Below, one piece after another: positions 56,144-64,000 of a stretch of 64,000 nt of DNA. The translations under genes were made by a program, and so were the position numbers. The stretch spans positions 17,422,877 to 17,486,876 of the forward strand of contig CAMZMU010000055.1 in assembly GCA_947311845.1 (NCBI GenBank), in the 5' to 3' direction. How positions within the stretch are numbered: the stretch's first letter is position 1; the number at the start of each line of letters is the position of its first letter. The stretch comes from Poa pratensis (taxonomy: Eukaryota; Streptophyta; Magnoliopsida; Poales; Poaceae). The notes under the pieces are model-generated. The model did no database searches. It was given only the letters and a program-made list of their open reading frames with translations, and was not told the DNA's origin.

Positions 56144-57178
56144 ATGGAGACTGATAGTTTTCGTAATTTTAATGCTACTTATGATCTTGATTCTCAAGTT
56201 GTTGTTAATTACTTTAAGGCCTTTGCCTCGTATCTCGATATTCCTAGACAAGGTTGGGAAAAGTATCATACACCTTATGAAGATAATGCTAATCTTGCTC
56301 TTGCTAAAAATGTTGAAGTTCAAACTGTTGATCGCATTATACCAGAACCCTATATTGAAAAAATACCTTTTCCTGTTAAAGTAAAAGAACACTCTATTTT
56401 GGCTAGTGTGGTTAGCAAAAGTGAACGTAAACCTAGGGAACCTGATGAGCAAATTAGTGTAGAACATGAAGTAGCTATGGTTAAGCAACTTGTAACTGAA
56501 AATGTAGAAGGAGGTCATATTGTGTTTTGTGAAGAAGCTTCTAACATGGTTACACATCCTAAAAGAGCTCGAAAGCCTAGTGTTCCTGTACTTTCTGTTA
56601 AAATAGGTGAGCATTGTTATTATGGTCTCTGTGATATTGGTGCTAGTTCCAGCGCTATCCCTTATGCTCTCTACAAGGAAATCAGGAAGGAAATTGATCC
56701 TTGTGAATTGGAAGATATTGATGTGGTTATTCAGCTTGCTAATAGGGAAACTATCTGTCCAGTTGGCATTGTTAGAGATGTAGAAGTTTTATGTGGTAAG
56801 ACTAAATACCCTGCTGATTTCTTAGTTCTCGGTTCTGCTGCTAGTGACTCTTGTCCTATTATTTTTGGTAGACCTTTCCTGAATACTTGTGGTGCTATTA
56901 TTGACTGTCAAAAAGAGAATTTTTTTACTAGATTCGATGGAGAGTCTTATGAGTTTAATTTTTCAAAATTTGCTAAGAATCATTATGAACCTGAAATGCC
57001 TAATGAGAACTTTCAAGTTGAACAGCTTGCTTCTATTGCTGTTGGTCCTAACAATGCTTTGCAGCAATTCTTGGAAGACCACGAAAGTGAAGTTTTGGCA
57101 GAAGAAAGAAGGGAGATTGACGACATCTTTCTGCGTCAACCTCAAATGCTTAGGCATGATTTACCTGTGGAGGACCTG
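56144..57178 (+). CDS. Gag C-terminus and protease of element D, open until element C
   Basis: One uninterrupted frame of about 345 residues. It includes SQVVVNYFKAFASYLDIP, EPYIEKIPFPVKVKEHS, the protease active-site block CDIGASSSAIP (about 56630-56662), IVRDVEVLCGKTKYPADFLV and IIFGRPFLNTCGAIIDC, then the acidic linker EDHESEVLAEERREIDD. It ends by insertion at LPVEDL. Compared with element A, the protease here has no frame break, so D's copy is better preserved. Confidence 0.88.
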
Positions 57179-57783
57179 TGTCGTGGGGTAGATAACACGG
57201 CAGATGCTACTTTAGGGTAGCTTGACTTTTTGGGTAAGGCGACACTGGCGTCTGGGAGATTGTTTAGCATTGCAGGGGACACAGGCTTACCCAGGTTCGG
57301 CCTCTCCATTGGAGATAAAGACCTACTTCCTGCTATCTATTATTAATCTTGGTCTCGATCTCGATAACCCGGCTACGACAACAGAGCCGGATCTCGATCT
57401 AGGTTACAAAACTTGTGTGTCTCTCTCGATGGTTCTCTCGCCTAAAGCTTGGGGATTTTGAAAGTCTTCTAGCTATGGCTCAGGGGCCGGTTTATATAGA
57501 TACCAGGCCCTCTGACCGCGTACACAATAGAGCCGGGTTCTACCCGAACTCCAAGTCCTATCCTAGCTCCTTTATTCTTCGTGCATTCCAAGTCTTGAAC
57601 CGCCTCTCGAACCGCCTCTTGTACCTTCCAGAATATCACCTTCCTTAGCCGGGTCACCGCCAAGATGCCGGCCCAGAAACATAACCCGGCCCGTGCTGAG
57701 GGCTAACTGGCCTGACCGGGCCTCCTTCCTGGCGGGTCACATTTCCCTCTTCATGGGCCTACCGGGTTATTATCCCTCCATCA
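57179..57783 (-). repeat. 3' LTR of element C (605 bp)
   Basis: Starts TGTCGTGGGGTAGATAACAC and ends TTATTATCCCTCCATCA on the plus strand. Followed by GTAGCCCCCAGG, a minus-strand polypurine tract. Left flank ACCTG (57174-57178) would be the target duplication. It shares the short blocks TACCCAGGTTCGGCC and GACCTACTTCCTGC with the LTR of element B, so the two are distant relatives. Confidence 0.88.
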
Positions 57784-58487
57784 GTAGCCCCCAGGTTAAC
57801 CAGGTAACCAGGTTGCCATGCTTTGCGTCCAACTTTGTGTCGCTTCCTTGATCAATGCTGGTACCCTGGCTTGCCGGGTTAACCACCTGAAATCCAAAAA
57901 CAACAAATACATATAATGCACTATTTTATCTTTCTGCTTAACTGGGCCAGCTCTTCTTGGCGGGTCATACCGCCAAATACATATAACCACCCTGGCTTTC
58001 TCATACTAGGTCAGATGTCTCCGGTCTCTCACCCAACACTTAACGAAAATCTCAACTCAACTGGGCCACTTGCTAGTCATAACTAGAGTCAAAGAATATT
58101 CCTTTTATCCTGTCTGTTTGTCGCTGGCTTCCCGGAGAAGATGCTTATCTTATCCGCTCACTTTTACCGCAATACCCCTAGGGTTTTCACCGTGGCTATA
58201 AATATCCTGCCATGACCCCCAGAGTAAGTTTCCCCATTCTCACGTTCATCCCCTACCTCACGCTCGCGTCACCGCCACCGCAGCCGCCGGAACTCCGATC
58301 TTCAATCACGCCCTTCGATCTCGTTCAATCTCCAAGGTAACCTCGATTCTTACTTTTATCCATTCCGCGCATCCGATTCCAACTTTTATTTCTTCTAGAT
58401 TGGCTCCGTATTTCATTATTCACATCCGCATCTAAAGCTAGGGTTCATAACGCCGTTGTTGCGCTCTGTCCTCCAGAGCTGAAATCC
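57784..58487. other. Leader of the antisense gene / 3' untranslated region of C
   Basis: About 700 bp. A TATA-like GGCTATAAATATCC (about 58193-58206) is followed by a CT-rich leader with CCGCCACCGCAGCCGCCGG. A possible leader intron runs from GTAACC (58337) to CTTCTAG (about 58394-58400). The features suit a promoter for the plus-strand gene. Confidence 0.6.
58193..58206 (+). promoter_or_regulatory. TATA box of the antisense gene of element C
   Basis: GGCTATAAATATCC lies 290 bp upstream of the ATG at 58488, with about 100 bp of CT/CCG-rich leader and a possible leader intron between. It faces away from the gag-pol direction. Confidence 0.6.
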
Positions 58488-61400
58488 ATGACGAAAGAGA
58501 AGATAAAATCTGGAGGGCCCCGTGCAGCCAAAAAGCTCGCAAAGAAACCCTCTAGTACTGCTGCTGGTGCATCTGGATCCGCGGCTCCCGCAGCCGCTCC
58601 AGTGAACTGGACGAGGTCCAGCGCTACAAAAACGACCCTCCAATCCTTCGTGAACCGGGGCGAACTCTCGGCTCAGAACGAGATCCAGTGGCACGCACCT
58701 GGGGAGGAGACCCGGCCCACACCAGAAAAAGGTGAGGTCGTTGTGCTCTTAGATCATGTGACCCGGGGTCTCCGCCCCCCGGGTTCCCTCTTTTTCCGCC
58801 AAGTCTTTCAATACTATGGGCTCACTCCCATGGATGTGGCGCCCAATTCCATTTTGAACATTAGCAACTACGTTGTTTTCTGTGAGAATTATCTCCAAAT
58901 ACCTCCGTCTCTCGACTTTTTCCTTGAAATCTTCTATTGCAACCCATCTCGAAAAAATCAACCTCTTGGTCCGTACGGGGGCGTGCCTATTCAACGCCGC
59001 AAAGAATGCACTTTCCCAGCTCTTGCTTTGGCCAGCCGCCCTAAGGGGTGGCAGAACACTTACTTCTACTGCAAGGATACCTCTCCTGAAGCTGATGAGG
59101 CCAAATTCCTGGCCTTCAGAAATTCCCCTCTTGTGTACAATTCAAAGATGAACAGCTATGCTGGCCCGGAGAAGCGGGAAGCACTTGAAGGCATCCACTA
59201 CCGGGCCAGAGCCCTACTAGCCCACGGCCTTCGTGGAACTGATCTGGTGAAATGCTGGGTTGGTTGGTTCATCCAACCTCTCAGCATCAGGACCCGGCTC
59301 TTCCATGAATACACAGAAGAGGCCACTGACGACATGCGCTACTCAGAAATCACACTGTTGGAGGATCAGATCGTGAAGAACGCCAAGAGGCTCCTTGGCG
59401 AAAAGAAGACTGATATTGCTATGAACGGGCTCGCCCCTTTCAGCACCAAGAACAAACCTCCTACGGTACAACTTGTCATCTACTCACTTCTTTAACTGTA
59501 ACCCGGTATTTCTTGCAAACTATCTTACTGATACCTTCTTCTTTTTGTCAGGACCCCAAGTGGTGGAGTGCAAATTACACCCCTACGTCCTCTGCTAAGG
59601 AGGACACAGAAAGTGATGATCAAGATGAAGAAGAAGAAGAAGAAGAAGAAGAAGAAGAAGAAGGTGAGCCAGACTCCGTAGGCCGGCTCTTCCTCGAGCT
59701 GATTAACAACGAAGTCCCCAAAAAGGACTCTTCTGCTGACAACCCGGCTCATTTTATTCCAGGCCTCAACGACCCGGCTCCTAACGTACCGCCGGGTCCA
59801 CAAGCTGTTGCACCAACTCCTCAAAAGAGAACCCGAGCTGCAATTGCAAAGGTGCCATTTTCTCGTTTTCAACTTGCATGATGAACTCACCTCAAACTCA
59901 AATACCAACACAGGAAAAGGAACTTGAGAAGGAAGCTGAAGCCAACAAGAAACCGCGGACCCGGTCCTCTACAAGCCATGTCACTCTGAGCACAGGTATC
60001 CCTCCATGTTCTTTATCAAGCTGGGCCAAATCAATCCAGAAGACGCCCAGCAAAAGTATCCTTTGGCTGGCAAAATCCGGGTCCCTAAACGTTCTCGTGT
60101 ATCAGATTCTTCCTCGGACGCTGTTAGCACACCCGAGGATTTCCACATAAATACCAGGTTAGAACTATTCTCCTGTCTTTTCAGTTTTCACTACTTGCAG
60201 TCTTTTCTGTATCTAACCACCTTTCTTTTGTTTCAGTGCCAAAGCTATCGTGGAGGAAGACCCGGAATCTTCTCCAGCTGCCTCTCCTCCACCTGCTACA
60301 GCTGAACCTTCCCAAATGGAAGTACGTGTTGAAGAGCAAGCCCAGAAGGAAGAATCTGGCGCAGAGAACGTGATAGCCACACCACCAAGTCCTCCACCTG
60401 CTGCTCCAGAAACAAGTCCATATGCACAATCACCCGGGCATGGATCTGGGACCAAAGATGTTGACCCGGAAGTCCAGATCACCGGGTCCAAGCAAAGCCC
60501 AGCTCCTGGCGTATCTACTGCCATCGCCAAGGTCACCGCTCCAGAAATCAAGGTGGATCCCAGTGCAAAAGGTAAAGACCCGATTCCTTCTTTGGATCTG
60601 GCGGCTCTGAACTCCATGTCTACGCCGGCTTTGTGCGAAGAATATTTTTCTCGCCTTGCTCACCACAAAACCCTGGAAACTGAACTGGTCTCTCTGCTTC
60701 AAAAATGATACCAGGTAATCTCTCAACTTTACTTACCTTCTTATTTCTTGTGTAACCATACTCTTACTAGCCCCCAAGCACCAAGAATATCACTTGTTGA
60801 TGAGCTTGGTGCTTTAACAGAAAAAAAAACTTAGGCAGAAATTTCAAATCCATAGCCCCCAAGGCCCGGGTTGTCTATGTATGACAAGCTAGGACTTAAC
60901 ACTTGCATTATCTAAAAAAACTGCACAGTGCACTAAAGAAATTTTGAACACTGTAGCCCCCAAGTGCCGGGTAGCTGCCCGCAGCAACCTGGGACTGTTT
61001 TTTCACACCTTTTAGTCCATACATAAATTAGAATTTCAAACACTGTAGCCCCCAAGTGCCGGGTTATCTGTCCACAGCAACCTGGGACTATTACTCTGTA
61101 CTTATAAACTTTTTAAACTTGTAGCCCCCAAGTCCCAGGCTTGACAATTCCTTGGCAACCTGAGGCTGAATTGTACACGTCTTTCTTTTCAACAGGAACA
61201 TGTGAGCCAAGCCAATGAAGAAGTGGCCCGGCTCCAAGGAGCCATAAAAGCTGAGACTGAGACCGGGCTGAGGGAGCAAACCAACTTCAGGCCCTGGAAG
61301 AAAAAATAGCTGCCTTGACACAAGAAAATGTCGATCTGAAGCGAGACATGCAAGAGCATGAGGAGAACTTCCAGGAGCAGCTGACCAATCTTCAACAGAA

Positions 61401-62091
61401 GTTTGATGCAACTACCAGTGAGATAACCCGCCTGAAGAAGATGATTAATGCCATGGTTGCCTCCCTTGTTGGTAAGCACAACCCTCTCAAACCCGGTAAA
61501 TTTTCCTGTACCAGACCTGACATATAAACTATGCCTTACACTGGTTTCCACTTTGCAGGTGCACGTGATGGTAACATCCGCAAGACCGCAATGGACAAAA
61601 TCAAATGCATGTATACACTGGTGCGTCAACTATACTTTGGAAGCTGTGAAGTAATCAAGACCGTAAGGAATTGGGAAAACCCGCCCAGCACTTACACTGA
61701 AGTACTGGGTCATCTGTCCACAATGCCAAATTGGATCCAACTGCTGAAGAGGTCCGCGTGCAGAGCCGGGGCAATGCGCAGCTTGGCTTTGGCCAAGGCC
61801 TATTATCCCAACTTAGAACCGGGTCCCCTTGCTTCAGGATTTCCCCAGTTTAATGCAGATGGCACTCCCTTTGACAGGAAGTCTTACGGCCGGGCTGTGA
61901 AGCAAACCCGGCACGTGGCCACCCAAATTGCCCATGGTCTGAAACTAAACTCCATACAATACGGCTACAGCGAGACCAATGAGGAGATTATTGATGAAGA
62001 ACCTCAGCGTATTGACCTCCTGCAAAGCTACAAGGAATCAATTGCTACAGACCCCAGTGGTCCTAGTGCTTCTGCTATGCCTGAGACTTGA
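58488..62091 (+). CDS. Antisense multi-exon gene of element C ('putative gypsy type transposon' family)
   Basis: Exon 1 (58488-59464, 325 codons): basic N-terminus, then GEVVVLLDHVTRGLRPPGS, FCENYLQIPPSLDFFLEIFY and NTYFYCKDTS, the conserved block of the Transposase_28 family. GTACAA (59465) to TTTGTCAG (59551) is a clean intron. Exon 2 (59552-59850) has a (GAA)n-coded poly-Glu tract. Smaller exons follow (59913-60158; 60238-60706, Pro/Glu-rich). A long intron (about 60716-61194) precedes a coiled-coil exon (61195-61472, TQENVDLKRDMQEHEENFQE). The last exon (61558-62091) contains NIRKTAMDKIKCMYTLVRQL and ends in SASAMPET. A slip near 61290 and ambiguity near 60000 leave the full chain uncertain. 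Function is unknown. The homologue in element B has the same domain order. Confidence 0.72.
59622..59661. repeat. GAA microsatellite coding poly-Glu
   Basis: Run of about a dozen GAA codons within exon 2 of the antisense gene, giving a poly-Glu stretch after SDDQD. Confidence 0.9.
60768..61135. repeat. Five polypurine-tract-like TAGCCCCCAAG repeats in one intron of the antisense gene
   Basis: TAGCCCCCAAG starts at 60768, 60853, 60954, 61046 and 61122 (spacing 85, 101, 92 and 76 bp). Copies 3 and 4 extend through AGTGCCGGGT and CAGCAACCTGGGACT. On the minus strand each reads CTTGGGGGCTA, close to the genuine polypurine tract beside the 3' LTR (57784-57795). Confidence 0.9.
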
Positions 62092-62224
62092 TAGCTGTGC
62101 GAGGCACATAATCAATGTGATAATCCCCCATTTCAATTGCCCACTTGGCAATTCTTCCTGTAGCTTCGGAGTTTCTGATGATATCTGCTAAGGGAATAGA
62201 ACTGACCACCATAATTGGATGCTC
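62092..62224 (-). pseudogene. Start of RNase H of element C, truncated
   Basis: Minus-strand reading gives HPIMVVSSIPLADIIRNSEA, then GRIAKWAIEMGDYHIDYVPR and a TAIKS end at about 62090. This is the linker after RT in Tat-type elements, and it stops exactly where the antisense gene's stop codon lies. One stop near 62225 separates it from the RT frame. The archaeal-type RNase H and integrase that normally follow are absent. Confidence 0.8.
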
Positions 62225-63382
62225 CTAGAAATACGGCTTCAATTTTCTACTAGCCATGAAAACACCAAACACTAGCTTCTGCCAATGTGGGTATCTCTGC
62301 TTTGCATCTGATAGGACCTCACTGACATAATAGACCAGCCTTTGTACCGGGTTCTCTTTTCCTTCCTCTTTTCGCTCAACCACCACCACGGCACTCACAG
62401 CTTGAGGCCCGACTGCAACATACAAAAGCATGGGTTCCTTGGGACCTGGCGCCGCTAAAACTGGCGCTTCTGACAACTGCTTCTTCAAGGCCTCAAAGGC
62501 CTCATCTGCCTCTTGATTCCACACAAAGTTATATGTCTTCTTCAACAGCTTATACAACGGAATAGCTTTTTCTCCAAGCCGGGAAATAAACCGGCTCAAC
62601 GCAGCCACACAACCTGTCAGCTTCTGAACATCAGCCAACTCCTCTGGCCTTTTCAAATTCTGGATTGCACTAATTTTTTCTGGGTTTGCCTCAATTCCAC
62701 GCTCCGACACAATGAAACCAAGTAACTTGCCCGCTGGAACCCCAAACACACACTTCGTAGGATTAAGCTGCATCTTGTACTCTCTCAGATTCTTGAATGT
62801 CTCTGCAAGCTCATTAATAAATGACCCGGCTTTTTCTGACTTGATAACCACATCATCAACATAAGCATACACATTGCGCCCAATCTGATCATGAAAACAA
62901 TTCTGGATACACCTCTGATAAGTTGCTCCTGCATTTTTTAACCCAAAAGTCATGGTCTTGTAACAAAAAGCACCAAAGGGGGTGATAAACGACGTCTTCT
63001 CCCAATCTTCCTTGTTAAGTTTGATCTGATGATAACCTGAATACGCATCTAGAAAACACAAGAGCTCGCTGCCTGCAACTGCGTCAACGATTTGATCGAT
63101 GCGCGGCAGTGCAAACGGATCCTTGGGACAATACTTGTTCAAACTCGTGAAATCAATACACATCCTCCACTCATTATTATTTTTTAGAACCAAAACCGGG
63201 TTAGCTAACCACTCTGGATGAAACACTTCCATGATAAAGCCGTCCTCCAAAAGCCGGGCTATCTCTTCTCCTATAGCTTTCCTTCTCTCTGCATTCATTT
63301 TTCTCAAACCCTGTTTCACCGGCCTTGCCTTAGGATCAACATGTAAGCGGTGCTCAGCGAGTTCAGTTGGAATGCCTGGCAT
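62225..63382 (-). CDS. Reverse transcriptase of element C
   Basis: An open frame of 385 residues, starting in the linker MPGIPTELAEHRLHVDP. RT blocks: WRMCIDFTSLNKYCPKDPFA, LPRIDQIVDAVAGSELLCFL, DAYSGYHQIKLN, then GFLKNAGATYQR-type sequence, the catalytic YVDD block (about 62863-62851) and KLLGFIVSERGIEANPEKI. RNase H begins with LLYVAVGPQAVSAVVV, which lacks the usual catalytic Asp (Val-Ala-Val instead of a D-x-S pattern), as expected for the decayed RNase H of Tat elements. It copies element RNA into DNA. The frame looks intact; upstream continuity is broken by a TAG near 63450. Confidence 0.9.
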   Translation of the reverse strand: MPGIPTELAEHRLHVDPKARPVKQGLRKMNAERRKAIGEEIARLLEDGFIMEVFHPEWLANPVLVLKNNNEWRMCIDFTSLNKYCPKDPFALPRIDQIVDAVAGSELLCFLDAYSGYHQIKLNKEDWEKTSFITPFGAFCYKTMTFGLKNAGATYQRCIQNCFHDQIGRNVYAYVDDVVIKSEKAGSFINELAETFKNLREYKMQLNPTKCVFGVPAGKLLGFIVSERGIEANPEKISAIQNLKRPEELADVQKLTGCVAALSRFISRLGEKAIPLYKLLKKTYNFVWNQEADEAFEALKKQLSEAPVLAAPGPKEPMLLYVAVGPQAVSAVVVVERKEEGKENPVQRLVYYVSEVLSDAKQRYPHWQKLVFGVFMASRKLKPYF

Positions 63383-64000
63383 GTCACTAGGTGTCCATGC
63401 AAAAACATCCCGATTCTCACGGATGAACTCGATGAGCGCGCTTTCCTATTTGTCAGATAAGTTTGTCCCTATGGCGAACTGCTTGGAGGAATCTCCAGGC
63501 ACAAAATCCACCATCTTTGTATCCTTTGCTGCTTTGAATTTGCCCTGTCATCTTCTGTCATTGGCTTCTTGAGTGTCGTGTTATCCTGTGGGTCAACATT
63601 TGATCTATAAGCTTTCAACTCCTCTCTAGCACAAGTTTGTTCTGCCAGGGCTGCATCCCCCTCATCGCATTCTGCTGCAATCTCTCTGTTACCATGTACT
63701 GTAATGATCCCCTTGGGACCCGGCATTTTCAACTGTAGATACACATAACACGGCCTTGCCATGAACTTGGCGTAAGCCGGCCTTCCCAATAACGCATGAT
63801 AAGGACTTGGAAACTTTACTACCTCGAACGTGAGCCACTCTGATCTGAAATTATGGATAGACTCGCCAAAAGCAACCTCCAGTGCAATCTTTCCCTCTGG
63901 TGTGGCTGATTTCCCAGGAACTATACCGTGAAAAATTGTTGACGTTTTCTACAACTGTGACTCCTTCAATCCCATACGTACAAATGTATCCCAGTGCAGG
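63383..64000 (-). pseudogene. Protease and protease-RT linker of element C (partial at window end)
   Basis: The minus strand gives EVAFGESIHNFRSEWLTFEV, then YHALLGRPAYAKFMARPCYV, matching the protease of element B. The linker includes DDRANSK, a frame change near 63545, and a TAG near 63450 before ESALIEFIRENRDVFAW. A stop also lies near 63950. The protein continues beyond 64000. Confidence 0.8.

Larger units (their letters stand above)
53894..57178 (+). mobile_element. Element D: Athila-like retrotransposon, forward strand, cut by element C
   Basis: 5' LTR, primer-binding site TGGCGCCGTTGCCGGGGA (55385-55402), then gag and protease. The coding sequence is interrupted at 57178, inside the LPVEDL block shared with element A, by the LTR of element C. 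The remaining pol and 3' LTR must lie beyond the window if they survive. Confidence 0.92.
57179..64000 (-). mobile_element. Element C: Tat-like Ty3/gypsy retrotransposon with antisense gene, truncated by the window end
   Basis: On the minus strand the window ends within the protease; reverse transcriptase follows, then the start of RNase H. At 62092 the pol sequence stops and the plus-strand antisense gene (58488-62091) takes its place. No integrase motif was seen between RT and the 3' LTR. The 5' LTR, primer-binding site and gag are beyond 64000. Confidence 0.9.

Noticed and set aside
60768..61135. CRISPR-like array (regular 11-bp repeat with 65-90 bp spacers)
   Set aside because: Plant nuclear context, repeats too short, spacers too long and partly alike, and the motif equals the element's polypurine tract.
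1..64000. tRNA, rRNA or organelle-derived genes
   Set aside because: No cloverleaf arm motifs, rRNA blocks or chloroplast or mitochondrial genes were recognised. The tRNA-like words at 52582, 55385 and 40055 are retrotransposon primer-binding sites.

Overview
This window is nuclear DNA of a large-genome grass, almost certainly a Triticeae species (wheat, goat-grass, rye or barley group). That call rests on the transposon content: CACTA elements with CACTA...TAGTG ends, Tourist, Stowaway and other Harbinger MITEs, Helitron 3' hairpins, Athila-like and Tat-like Ty3/gypsy elements, and spliced plant-type genes. No bacterial, organellar, tRNA or rRNA feature was seen. Everything here was read by eye and no database search was run.

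Left part (1-19.5 kb). Three and a half nearly identical 656-bp tandem repeats (1-2340) are followed by gene-like DNA that ends in a CACTA terminus at 5482. A reverse-strand LINE (about 6250-9614) is broken by two independent Harbinger-type insertions. Two reverse-strand Helitron 3' ends lie at 9615 and 12497. The rest is AT-rich, gene-free DNA with a foldback MITE, a diverged duplication (14.3/15.0 kb) and a 1.05-kb tandem duplication (16.35-18.85 kb). One copy of that duplication carries a MITE and the other keeps the empty site.

Only plausible host gene (19999-21230, +). It is an intronless U-box/ARM-repeat E3 ubiquitin ligase of the PUB22/23/24 type. It has a TATA box about 100 bp upstream and a duplicated 70-bp block in its 5' region. 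One frameshift lies between the U-box and the ARM domain.

Middle (21.2-30.3 kb). A Tourist element contains a Stowaway. A 2320-bp solo LTR has a perfect 5-bp target duplication. A forward Helitron 3' end lies at 28137, followed by a foldback MITE and the 3' end of a second LTR element (E).

Right part (30.3-64 kb) is one nest. E's 3' LTR (from 30314) received a CACTA element (31380-41890, TSD AAC) that carries a B3-domain gene relic. That CACTA element received Tat-like retrotransposon B (32805-40588, TSD GAAAC). E's LTR was hit again at 42082 by reverse-strand Athila-like element A. A contains a Mutator-like, gene-carrying insertion with an ARM-repeat pseudogene (44734-46444). A's 5' LTR is cut at 53893 by a same-family element in the opposite orientation (D), and D is cut at 57178 by Tat-like element C, which runs off the window. 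B and C each carry a multi-exon gene antisense to gag-pol. No integrase is seen in either. B also has no reverse transcriptase, yet its LTRs are almost identical, so it was probably moved in trans.

The most unusual signals are the shared antisense gene with repeated polypurine-tract-like motifs in one conserved intron, the different short motif enriched across each of these two elements, and open frames that run from the LTR through the primer-binding site into gag.
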